Of a stretch of 33,784 nucleotides of DNA, positions 23,745 to 30,626 are shown piece by piece. The stretch is from DASUPK01 sp036505735 (GTDB lineage: Bacteria > Actinomycetota > Thermoleophilia > Solirubrobacterales > 70-9), in contig DASXSZ010000053.1 of the NCBI GenBank assembly GCA_036505735.1, positions 1-33,784 of the forward strand, written 5' to 3'. Every line of letters begins with the position of its first letter. Within the stretch, counting starts at the first letter, position 1. The notes under the pieces were generated by a model, which was given only the letters and a program-made list of their open reading frames with translations, was not told the origin of the DNA and searched no databases. The position numbers were made by a program, and so were the translations under genes.

Positions 23745-24230
23745 ATGCCGCGCCGAGCCGATGCCTCAGACGATGCCGCTGTCCGCCGGGCCACACCGGG
23801 GGACGCGCCGCAGGTGGCCCAGCTCCTCCACGACTTCCAGGTCGAGTTCGACGAGCCCACCCCGGACGTCGAGACGCTCGGCGAGCGCTACGCGGAGCTG
23901 CTGCGAAACCGCGAGATGACCGTGCTGCTCGTCGGTGACGGCCCGGACGGCTTTGCGCAGCTGCGCTTCCGGCCCTGGGTCTACAGCTCCGGACTCCACG
24001 CCTACCTCGAGGAGCTCTACGTCGTCCCCTCGCTGCGCGGCCAGGGCCTGGGCCGGAGGCTGCTCGAGGCGGCGATGGAGGCCGCCCGAGGCGAGGGCGC
24101 GACCCACATTGAGCTCGGCACCAGCGAGACGGATGTCGCGGCCCGGGGCCTGTATGAGAGCGCCGGGTTCACCAACCGCGAGGGAGCCCCGGACGGCCCC
24201 GTGATGTTCTTCTACGAGCGAGAGCTCTAG
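23745..24230 (+). CDS. GNAT-family N-acetyltransferase
   Basis: A 161-residue single-domain acetyltransferase using acetyl-CoA. The acetyl-CoA loop is LYVVPSLRGQGLGRRLLE (about 89-106) with the RGQGLG signature, followed by AARGLYESAGF, the usual motif B end. The acceptor substrate is unknown. It is divergent from the fused beta-oxidation gene (56 nt between starts). There is no Shine-Dalgarno; TATTAG at 23729-23734 ends 10 nt before the ATG, which would fit a leaderless or nearly leaderless transcript. Its stop shares the palindrome CTAG with the opposing PadR gene. Confidence 0.88.
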   Translation: MPRRADASDDAAVRRATPGDAPQVAQLLHDFQVEFDEPTPDVETLGERYAELLRNREMTVLLVGDGPDGFAQLRFRPWVYSSGLHAYLEELYVVPSLRGQGLGRRLLEAAMEAARGEGATHIELGTSETDVAARGLYESAGFTNREGAPDGPVMFFYEREL

Positions 24231-24691
24231 GGACCGTAGATCTCACCCTTGATCAGAGATACAGACTTGATCACGGTGTCGAGAAACGCCTCCACCTCGC
24301 CCCGTAGCCGCTTGTACTCCCGCCTGCCTGCCGGGGTGATCGAGTAGTAGCGGCGAGTCCGGCGATCGGGGAGCTCCCAGCGCCCCTCGACCAGTCCCTG
24401 ACCCTCCATCTCCCGCAGCAGCGGATACATCGTGTTCGGGTTCACCGAGATGTTGCCGGCGGTGATCTGCTCGATCGACTCGATCAGCCGGTTGCCGTAG
24501 GTCGGTTCGCGGCCGATCAGATGCAGGACGAGAAGCGGGAACACGTCGCGGCGTCGGATGTCTCCGCCCAAGGCGTCCGATGGCCGGCCGCCGTGGCGAG
24601 CCTGTCGCTCCTCCGCTCCCTCGGCGCCGGCCCTCGCCGCCTGGGCCACCGCTTCCGAGATCGGCTTGGCTCGGCCCTCTGGATCCGCCAT
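24227..24691 (-). CDS. PadR-family transcriptional regulator
   Basis: A 154-residue winged-helix regulator. The PadR core spans about 50-125: VFPLLVLHLIGREPTYGNRL, then a recognition helix SVNPNTMYPLLREMEGQGLV, and the wing WELPDRRTRRYYSITPAGRREY. A C-terminal helix for dimerisation follows. The first 45 residues are a charged, Ala-rich extension. The frame is open to 24751; ATG 24691 is preferred because GCGGGGG precedes it. It lies between the GNAT gene and the acyl-CoA dehydrogenase gene, and its target is not evident from sequence. Confidence 0.85.
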   Translation of the reverse strand: MADPEGRAKPISEAVAQAARAGAEGAEERQARHGGRPSDALGGDIRRRDVFPLLVLHLIGREPTYGNRLIESIEQITAGNISVNPNTMYPLLREMEGQGLVEGRWELPDRRTRRYYSITPAGRREYKRLRGEVEAFLDTVIKSVSLIKGEIYGP

Positions 24692-24821
24692 CCCCCGCGA
24701 GTCTAGGGACCTTGTTAGGAGTAACCAAACGCATCCTGTCGGAAGCGGCACGGCCCGAAATGACGAGCGCCCCGGGATCTCGGGGCGCTCGTGAGGAGTA
24801 GATGGTGCGTGAAGCGGGGGC

Positions 24822-26060
24822 TTACGCGGTGGCGGGCTCCTTCTCCGCCTCGGCCGCCTCGGCCTTGCCGTTCTCCTTGGCCTTCGCGGCCTTCGCCTCG
24901 GGCGTCTCCTCGTCGGCCTGGCGGCCCATCAGGAGCTCCTTGGCGATCACCAGGCGCTGGATCTGCGAGGTGCCCTCGTACAGCTGCATGATCTTGGCGT
25001 CGCGCATCAGCTTCTCGACGGGGTACTCCTTGATGAAGCCGTACCCGCCGTAGACCTGGACGGCGTCGGTGGTGACCTCCATCGCGGAGTCGGCGGAGAA
25101 CCGCTTCGCGTGCGACGCGGCCAGCGTGTTGCGCTTGCCCTGGTCGAGCAGGACCGCGGACTGCCAGACGAGCAAGCGGGCCGCCTCGACCTTGGTCGCC
25201 ATGTCGGCGATCATGAAGGCGACCGCCTGATGCATGGCGATCGGGACGCCGAACTGGACGCGCTCCTTGGAGTAATCGGAGGCGAACTCGAGCGCGGCCC
25301 TGGCGATGCCGACGGCCATCGCCGCGACGCCGGGGCGGGTCCGATCGAGGGTCATCATCGCGAGCTTGAAACCGTGGTTCTCCTCGCCGAGCAGATTCTC
25401 GGCGGGGATCTCGGTCTCGTTGAAGGTGATGGTCGCCGTGTTGGAGGCGCGCTGCCCGAGCTTGTCCTCCTTCTTGTCGACCGTGACCGTGTCGTCCTTG
25501 GGGACGACGAACGCCGAGATGCCGCGGTGGCCGGCGTCCTTGTCGGTCTTGGCGTAGACCGTGAACCAGTCGGCGTAGCCGCCGTTGGTGATGAAGCACT
25601 TGGAGCCGTTGATGACGTACTTGTCGCCCTTCTTGGTGGCCGTGGTCTTCATGCCCGAGACGTCGGAGCCCGCGTCCGGCTCGGTGAGGCAGAAGGAGGC
25701 GAGCTTGGGGGCCTCGGTGAGCATCCCCAGGTACTTCTTCTTCACCCCCTCCGAGCCGCCCAGCCCGACGGGCGCGGAGGCGAGGCCGTTGGCCATCAGC
25801 GAGGTGCCGATGCCCGAGCAACCCCAGCCCATCTCCTCCTCGATCAGACAGCCGGAGAGGTAGTCGAGCCCGGGACCGCCGTACTCCTCGGCGACGTGGG
25901 TGTTCATCAACCCGATCTCCCAGGCCTTTTCGATGATGTCCTGGGGCCAGGTCCCGTCCTTGTCGTAGTCCCACGCGACCTTGCGGATGTCCTTCTCGGC
26001 GAAGCTGTGCGCGAGCTCGCGCAGGTCCTTCTGCTCGTCGGTGAGGGTGAGGTCAACCAC
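24822..26060 (-). CDS. Acyl-CoA dehydrogenase
   Basis: FAD enzyme that oxidises acyl-CoA to enoyl-CoA, the step before the fused hydratase/dehydrogenase encoded 1.1 kb away. It has 412 residues from GTG 26060, chosen because AAGGAG lies 8 nt upstream and the translation then begins VVDLTLTDEQ. Motifs include CLTEPDAGSDVSG and FITNGG (FAD/substrate), RVQFGVPI, VQVYGGYGFIKEYPVEKLMRDAKI, and LYEGTSQIQR with the catalytic Glu at about 362. After the normal end (AKELLMG) there is an extra tail of about 35 residues rich in Ala, Glu and Lys. Chain-length specificity cannot be read. A TetR-type palindrome lies upstream. Confidence 0.95.
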   Translation of the reverse strand: MVDLTLTDEQKDLRELAHSFAEKDIRKVAWDYDKDGTWPQDIIEKAWEIGLMNTHVAEEYGGPGLDYLSGCLIEEEMGWGCSGIGTSLMANGLASAPVGLGGSEGVKKKYLGMLTEAPKLASFCLTEPDAGSDVSGMKTTATKKGDKYVINGSKCFITNGGYADWFTVYAKTDKDAGHRGISAFVVPKDDTVTVDKKEDKLGQRASNTATITFNETEIPAENLLGEENHGFKLAMMTLDRTRPGVAAMAVGIARAALEFASDYSKERVQFGVPIAMHQAVAFMIADMATKVEAARLLVWQSAVLLDQGKRNTLAASHAKRFSADSAMEVTTDAVQVYGGYGFIKEYPVEKLMRDAKIMQLYEGTSQIQRLVIAKELLMGRQADEETPEAKAAKAKENGKAEAAEAEKEPATA

Positions 26061-26136
26061 GGATAGCGCTCCTTCGTTGGATGCGAGGGTGCACATCAGC
26101 GCAAACCCGCATCGGTGGTGAAGTCTTGCGACTGAT

Positions 26137-26150
26137 TGACTGGTCAGTCA
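26137..26150. promoter_or_regulatory. TetR/FadR-like operator palindrome upstream of the acyl-CoA dehydrogenase
   Basis: TGACTG-GT-CAGTCA is a perfect 6-bp palindrome, 77 nt upstream of the acyl-CoA dehydrogenase start and about 100 nt upstream of the divergent gene at 26253. This form is typical of TetR-family repressors of fatty-acid or CoA-ester metabolism. No tetR gene lies in the window. The remaining gap 26151-26252 shows only GC-rich short inverted repeats. Confidence 0.5.
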
Positions 26151-26252
26151 GCCAGCTCCCTCAAAGGGTACCGGATGGCCTGGCGCGCATGCGCAGGTGC
26201 CCGTGCCCCACGCCTGAGCCACGCCTGGGTGCGGGGCTTCTAAGGTGTGGGC

Positions 26253-26717
26253 ATGACCCTGGTGGCTTCGCTGCAGCTGGGCACGATTTTCATCATCGTC
26301 GTGCTCGTCGCGCTGCCGCTCGGCGCCATCGTCTTCGCGATGGGCGCCGGGGGGGCTCTCAAGCAGATCGGCAAGGGGCAGTTCGCGATGGAGCAGGACT
26401 TTCCGCAGAGCTCACAGGGAGCCGTGCACGCGATCTCGGCCGAGGTCCGCGAGGAGGAGATCCGCCAGATGGTCCAGGCGCGCTCCGACCGCGGCGTCGC
26501 GAGGGGGCGCGAAGCCCTCGATGTCGACGCCGAGGTCGAGAAGCTGCTCGCCTCGGAGCCCGGGGCCGCGCTGGGCGGCGACCGGGCCCTCCGGGAAGAG
26601 GTCCGCCAGCTCGTCGTGGCTCGCAACGAGCGGCGCCAGCGCCAGGGGAAGAAGCCGCTCGATGTCGAGCGCGAGATCGAGCGCCAAATCCGCGAGCTCG
26701 AGAATCTCGGTCAATAA
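26253..26717 (+). CDS. Membrane-anchored protein with a tandem helical repeat
   Basis: About 154 residues. A single N-terminal membrane helix (about 7-29, TIFIIVVLVALPLGAIVFAM) is followed by a short Gly-rich turn and a cytosolic helical part. That part contains two related units, about 65-99 (REEEIRQMVQARSDR...ALDVDAEVEKLL) and 113-147 (LREEVRQLVVARNER...PLDVEREIERQI). The shared pattern is REE-(I/V)RQ-x-V-x-AR-x(10-14)-LDV-x-x-E(I/V). Similar short EEIRQMVxAR/LDVExE units occur in other actinobacterial small proteins as far as I recall, but the function is unknown. ATG 26253 is preferred over GTG 26247, with AAGG about 8 nt upstream. Confidence 0.65.
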   Translation: MTLVASLQLGTIFIIVVLVALPLGAIVFAMGAGGALKQIGKGQFAMEQDFPQSSQGAVHAISAEVREEEIRQMVQARSDRGVARGREALDVDAEVEKLLASEPGAALGGDRALREEVRQLVVARNERRQRQGKKPLDVEREIERQIRELENLGQ

Positions 26718-26727
26718 GATTCGCGCC

Positions 26728-27069
26728 GTGGAGCCAAGCGACGCCGAGAGCCGGGTGATGGAGCTCCAGGAGATCACCGACGTCCCGGGCACCTACTTCA
26801 ACCCGCAGACCGAGGTCCTGGTCGTCGTGGACGACTCGGCCTCGATCGACCAGGAGGTCTTCAACATGGAGGCCTACGAAGGCGCGGATTGGGTGCGGAT
26901 CTCCGACGAGGTGCCCGTAGACGAGGAGCAGCGCGACAAGCTCCTCGAGGAATTCCAGACCCACTACCACGCGGGCTCCGGCGGATCGGTCTCGGAGACC
27001 GCCCTCGAGCAAGGCGACGAGGAGCTCGACGGGGACGAGGACGGCCAGGACCCGGGCCGCGAGGACTGA
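26728..27069 (+). CDS. Small acidic protein of unknown function
   Basis: 113 residues from GTG 26728; ATG 26758 (103 residues) is an equally possible start. The core (ELQEITDVPGTYFNPQTEVLVVVDDSASIDQEVFNMEAYEGADWVRISDEVPVDE) looks like a folded domain with several hydrophobic strands. The C-terminal third is disordered and very acidic (EQGDEELDGDEDGQDP). No family recognised. It follows the repeat protein by 10 nt and ends 3 nt before bcp, so it is probably part of the same transcript. Confidence 0.6.
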   Translation: MEPSDAESRVMELQEITDVPGTYFNPQTEVLVVVDDSASIDQEVFNMEAYEGADWVRISDEVPVDEEQRDKLLEEFQTHYHAGSGGSVSETALEQGDEELDGDEDGQDPGRED

Positions 27070-27072
27070 TCG

Positions 27073-27543
27073 GTGGTGGAGGCGGGCCAGCCGGCGCCGG
27101 ACTTCACGCTGCCGGATCAGGACGGCACCCAGGTCACGCTCAGCGAGCTTCGCGGCGAGCCGATCGTCCTCTACTTCTACCCGAAGGCGGATACCCCGGG
27201 CTGCACGACCCAGGCCTGCGGGATTCGCGACCACCGCGCCGACTACGAACGTGCCGGCGCGCGGGTGCTCGGCGTCTCTCCCGACCCGGTCGCGGCGATC
27301 CGCAAGTTCGCCGACAAGTACACGCTCGACTTCGAGCTGCTCGCCGACGAGAACCACGAGATCGCCGAGCTCTATGGCGTCTGGGGGGAGAAGAAGATGT
27401 ACGGCAAGACGTACATGGGCGTGCAGCGCGCGACCTTCGTGATCGACCCGGAGGGCAACGTCGCCAAGGTCCTCCCGAAGGTCTCCCCCAAGACCCACGA
27501 CGAGGTCGTATTGGAAGCGCTCGGCGAGCTGGCCTCGGCGTGA
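27073..27543 (+). CDS. bcp: Thioredoxin-dependent peroxiredoxin Bcp/PrxQ
   Basis: Reduces hydrogen peroxide and organic or lipid hydroperoxides using thioredoxin. It has 156 residues, normal size. FYPKADTPGCTTQACGIRD (about 35-53) has the peroxidatic Cys44 and, five positions later, Cys49, the pattern of the atypical two-Cys PrxQ type. GVWGEKKMYGKTYMGVQRATFVID is the typical C-terminal half with the conserved Arg. It starts at GTG 27073 (a second GTG follows directly), 3 nt after the acidic protein stop; its own stop overlaps the next gene as GTGA. Confidence 0.95.
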   Translation: MVEAGQPAPDFTLPDQDGTQVTLSELRGEPIVLYFYPKADTPGCTTQACGIRDHRADYERAGARVLGVSPDPVAAIRKFADKYTLDFELLADENHEIAELYGVWGEKKMYGKTYMGVQRATFVIDPEGNVAKVLPKVSPKTHDEVVLEALGELASA

Positions 27544-27926
27544 ACGCCTCCGCTCCTTTCACCAACGACCGCTACGAGGAGGAGCCCTACGGCGAGGCCG
27601 AGGGCGCCGAGCTCTCGCGGGTCCGCATCTCCCGGACCTTCACCGGTGACCTGGAGGGCGAGAGCACCGCGGAGCTGATGATCGCCAAGTCCGAGGGGGG
27701 CGGCGGGTACGTCGGCCACGACCGGATCACCGGAAGGCTCGGCGGCAAGTCCGGCGGCTTCGTCTTCCAGCACGGCGGGATCATGGGACCGGACGGCGTC
27801 TCCAACACCGGCACCATCGTCCCCGGGTCCGGCACCGGCGAGCTGGAGGGCATCACGGGCGAGGGAACGATGCTCGCCGACGAGGACGGAAACCACACGC
27901 TGACGCTGCAGTACGAGCTGGGCTAG
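27540..27926 (+). CDS. DUF3224-domain protein
   Basis: A 128-residue soluble protein matching the DUF3224 pattern: WDEEPY-like YEEEPYGEAEGAELSRVRISRTFTGDLEGESTAELM, then VGHDRITGRLGGKSGGFVFQHGG, and VPGSGTGELEGITGEGTM. The family is thought to form a small beta barrel related to allene oxide cyclase-like folds; its function is not established. The GTG start at 27540 overlaps the bcp stop by 4 nt (GTGA), so the two are translationally coupled. The stop shares CTAG with the opposing antiporter gene. Confidence 0.85.
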   Translation: MNASAPFTNDRYEEEPYGEAEGAELSRVRISRTFTGDLEGESTAELMIAKSEGGGGYVGHDRITGRLGGKSGGFVFQHGGIMGPDGVSNTGTIVPGSGTGELEGITGEGTMLADEDGNHTLTLQYELG

Positions 27927-29071
27927 GCGAACCCGAAGGTCAGCACCAGCACGGCGTAGACGAGGAGCAGCTGCAGCCCCTCGTACCAGGTGGACTCACC
28001 CTCCTGGGTGACCTGGTTGGCGATGACCGCTGCGATCGCCAGGGCCGCGAGCTCGAAGCCGTTGAAGACCAGGGGCATCGGCGCGGGCCCGAGCACGAAG
28101 GAGACGAGCACCAGGACCGGGGCGACGAAGAGGGCCACCTGCGCGCTCGAGCCGATCGCGATGTTGACCGCCAGGCTCATCTTGTTCTTGTAGGCGACGA
28201 GGACGGCCACCCAGTGCTCGGCGGCGTTGCCGACGATCGCGACCACGATTGCGCCGATGAAGAACTCCGAAAGGCCGATCGCGTGGGAGGTCTCCTCGAT
28301 CGAGCCGACCAGGATCTCCGAGAGCAGGCCGACGAAGGCGCCCGAGATCGCCAGCGCGAGCACCGACCGGCGGGTGCTCCAGTCGCCGCGGCCCTCGATG
28401 GTCGACTCCTCCTCGTGCGGGTTGAACAGGGCGGCGTGCGTCCGCAGCGAGAAGAGCAGGCCGGCCGCGTAGGAGACGATCAGCACGATGGCGACCGCGA
28501 AGGAGAGGCGCTCGAGGTCGCTGCCGTAGGTGACCCGCTCATCGCCGGCATGCGGGAGCCCTCCCCCCTGCACCAGCGCGAACACGCCGGGCATGATCAG
28601 CGCGGCGGTCGCCAGAAGCAGCATCGTCGACTGCACGCTCGCCGCCGTCTGCCCGAACTTCTGCACGCCATGCCTCCGCCGGCCGCTGAGGCCGCCGACC
28701 AGCATCGCCGCCCCCATCACCAGCAGGATGTTGCCGATGATCGAGCCGATCAGTGAGGCCTTCACCACCTCGTGCAGTCCCTTGCCGAGGGCGAACAGGG
28801 CGATGATCAGCTCAGGGGCGTTGCCGAAGGTGACGTTGAGCAGGCCACCGACGACGTTGCCGGAGCGCTCGGCGAGCTCCTCGGTGGCTCGTCCCATCAT
28901 CGCCGCCGGCGGGATCAGGGCGAGCGCCGAGATGAAGAAGACGACCGCCGCCGAGGCGTCGGCAAGATCGGCGATCACTGCCGCGGGGATCAGCGGAGAG
29001 AGGAGATAGGGCCAGCTGTCGGGCCCGATGAGCCGTCGCTTCCCGGGCGACGGGGATGTGGGCTCCGGCAT
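27923..29071 (-). CDS. Calcium/proton antiporter (CaCA/CAX family)
   Basis: Exports Ca2+ (or another cation) in exchange for H+ across the cytoplasmic membrane. It has 382 residues and about 11 hydrophobic segments in two homologous halves. The two alpha-repeat signatures are clear: VTFGNAPELIIALFAL in the first half and IVGNAAEHWVAVLVAYKNKM with IAIGSSAQVALFVAPVLV in the second; the Glu in each (PEL, AEH) is the ion ligand. A charged central loop (HEEESTIEGRGDW) separates the halves. The start is ATG at 29071 without a clear Shine-Dalgarno. It converges on DUF3224. Confidence 0.92.
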   Translation of the reverse strand: MPEPTSPSPGKRRLIGPDSWPYLLSPLIPAAVIADLADASAAVVFFISALALIPPAAMMGRATEELAERSGNVVGGLLNVTFGNAPELIIALFALGKGLHEVVKASLIGSIIGNILLVMGAAMLVGGLSGRRRHGVQKFGQTAASVQSTMLLLATAALIMPGVFALVQGGGLPHAGDERVTYGSDLERLSFAVAIVLIVSYAAGLLFSLRTHAALFNPHEEESTIEGRGDWSTRRSVLALAISGAFVGLLSEILVGSIEETSHAIGLSEFFIGAIVVAIVGNAAEHWVAVLVAYKNKMSLAVNIAIGSSAQVALFVAPVLVLVSFVLGPAPMPLVFNGFELAALAIAAVIANQVTQEGESTWYEGLQLLLVYAVLVLTFGFA

Positions 29072-29132
29072 GGGGGCAGCTTAGGTCCTGCTTTGCGCGC
29101 TGACCGCACGGCCGGATGCGGGCATGCGAAGG

Positions 29133-29951
29133 CTAAGTTGGCGCCGGCGCGGGCCAGCGGGACGCGCCGAGGTCGCGCGAGGTACCCCGAGCCGCCTCGG
29201 TCACCGCGGCGGTGACCCCCTTCGCGGGCCCACGGGGCATGATCTGCTCCGTCTCGCCGACGACCCCGATCGCACCGACCGCCTGGCCTGCGTGGTCGAA
29301 GATCGGCGCCGCCAGACTCGACTCCCCGAGCACCGCCTCATCGCGTTCTCGAGCGACCCCTCGCTCCCGGATCTGATCGAGTTGCTCGCGCAACGCACTG
29401 GAGTTGAGGGTGCGGCTGGTGAGCTTCTCCAGCGGCTCGGATGTGAGGTCCTCGATGAAACCGGGCGGGGCGAACGCCAGCATCGCCTTGCCGAGAGCGC
29501 TCGCGTGCAGTGGGAGGAGGGCGCCGACCTCGAGCACCTGGAAGGTGCGCTCCGGGGCGAACACGTGGTGGATGACCATCACGCTGCGGCCGTGGGTGAT
29601 TCCCACCCGGACCGCGCCGCCCGTGCGGTCGGCGAGCCGCTCGGCATGCACGATCGAGCGGCCGCGCAGCTCGCTCAGGTCGAGGTAGGAGTTGCCGAGC
29701 TGCACGAGACCGGGACCGAGCTGGTAGCGGTCCGAGTCCTTGTCCTGCTCCACGAACCCATGGGCCTGGAGGGTCTGCAGCAGCCCGTGTACGGTGGGCC
29801 GTGACATGTTCAACCGCTCGGCGAGCTCGCTCACGCCCATTCGCCGCGGACCGATCGCGAGGGCCTTGAGGATCCGGGCAGCGCGGTCCACCGATTGGAT
29901 CGCGCCCCGAGTGTTCAGGGGTTCCAGCGTATTCGGTATTGTCGAATCCAC
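29133..29951 (-). CDS. IclR-family regulator, probable regulator of the dha genes
   Basis: A 272-residue regulator. The N-terminal winged HTH (about 18-80: SVDRAARILKAL ... MGVSELAERLNMSRPTVHGLLQTLQAHGFV) is followed by the IclR effector domain (about 90-250). That domain has LPLHASALGKAMLA, the usual ligand-pocket entry, and an allowed GAIGVVG end. The start is GTG at 29951; no Shine-Dalgarno precedes it, and a possible -10 TAATCT ends 11 nt upstream, so the mRNA may be nearly leaderless. It is divergent from dhaM with only 38 nt between starts, and the effector could be dihydroxyacetone or glycerol-related. The target assignment is from position. Confidence 0.9.
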   Translation of the reverse strand: MDSTIPNTLEPLNTRGAIQSVDRAARILKALAIGPRRMGVSELAERLNMSRPTVHGLLQTLQAHGFVEQDKDSDRYQLGPGLVQLGNSYLDLSELRGRSIVHAERLADRTGGAVRVGITHGRSVMVIHHVFAPERTFQVLEVGALLPLHASALGKAMLAFAPPGFIEDLTSEPLEKLTSRTLNSSALREQLDQIRERGVARERDEAVLGESSLAAPIFDHAGQAVGAIGVVGETEQIMPRGPAKGVTAAVTEAARGTSRDLGASRWPAPAPT

Positions 29952-29968
29952 TTCGATAGTGTAGATTA
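29939..29968 (+). promoter_or_regulatory. dhaM promoter with an IclR-type operator inside it
   Basis: TTGTCG (29939-29944) and TAGATT (29962-29967) are exactly 17 nt apart on the plus strand, a good sigma70 pair for dhaM. An inverted repeat TCGAA-N5-TTCGA (29942-29946 with 29952-29956) lies between them and contains the iclR start codon. The plus-strand -10 overlaps a minus-strand TAATCT (29968-29963) that could serve iclR. Repressor binding here would block both directions. Confidence 0.55.
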
Positions 29969-29989
29969 GCCGGGAGGAGGAGAACCGGC

Positions 29990-30376
29990 TTGGTTGGGAT
30001 CGTAGTCGTATCGCACAGCGCGGATTTGGCCGCGGGGATCGTCGATCTGGCCCATGAGATGGCCGGCTCCGATGTGCGGATCGAGCGTGCGGGAGGCTCG
30101 AATGACGGTCGGCTCGGGACCAGCGAGGACCTGATTCGGGCCGCGATCAAGTCCGCCGACCAGGGAAGCGGCGTGGTGGTCCTGGGCGATCTGGGCAGTG
30201 CTTTTCTGACGGTGCGGAGCGTGCTCCAGAGCGGAACGAACGGCAACTCCGTGCGGGTGGCCGACGCCCCCCTCGTCGAGGGTGCGATCGCGGCGGCCGT
30301 GAGCTCCTCCGCGGGCCAGTCGCTCGAGGAGGTAGCCGATGCGGCGGAGGAGACCCGTGGGGCAAAGAAGCTCTGA
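29990..30376 (+). CDS. dhaM: Dihydroxyacetone kinase phosphotransfer subunit DhaM (EIIA part)
   Basis: Carries phosphate from HPr to the ADP bound on DhaL. The 128 residues form an EIIA-mannose-type domain with the active-site His9 in VVVSHSADLAAG and the GDLGSAFLTVRSVL stretch typical of DhaM. The start is TTG at 29990, supported by GGAGGAG 8-9 nt upstream. Only the EIIA module is present here; HPr and EI, which are fused to it in E. coli DhaM, are separate genes. The HPr gene starts inside its 3' end. Confidence 0.93.
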   Translation: MVGIVVVSHSADLAAGIVDLAHEMAGSDVRIERAGGSNDGRLGTSEDLIRAAIKSADQGSGVVVLGDLGSAFLTVRSVLQSGTNGNSVRVADAPLVEGAIAAAVSSSAGQSLEEVADAAEETRGAKKL

Positions 30377-30626
30377 GCGGCAGCTGAGGCTGCCGTCGGA
30401 GGTGGCACTTCATGCGCGTCCCGCAGCCGACTTCGTCCGCACGGCGATGGGCTTCGATGCGCAGATCATCGTCGTGAACGGCGAAAAGGAGGCCGACGCA
30501 AAGAGCCTGATGTCGGTACTGGCGCTCGGCGCGACCGGCGGTACCGAGCTAGTTGTCCGAGCCGAGGGAGAGGACGCTTCCGGCGCCGTTGCGGCGCTCG
30601 CCGGCTGCGTCGCGGAATTCCGCTGA
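30357..30626 (+). CDS. HPr-family phosphocarrier of the Dha system
   Basis: An 89-residue HPr. LHARPAADFVRTAM has the phosphorylated His at residue 19 with the usual following Arg, and DAKSLMSVLALGATGG includes the Ser that HPr kinase targets in Firmicutes. The start GTG at 30357 is chosen because GGAGG lies 6 nt upstream; an ATG at 30339 in the same frame is less well placed. It overlaps the last 20 nt of dhaM in another frame. Its 3' end overlaps the opposing Enzyme I gene by 78 nt. Most likely it passes phosphate from EI to DhaM. Confidence 0.92.
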   Translation: MGQRSSERQLRLPSEVALHARPAADFVRTAMGFDAQIIVVNGEKEADAKSLMSVLALGATGGTELVVRAEGEDASGAVAALAGCVAEFR

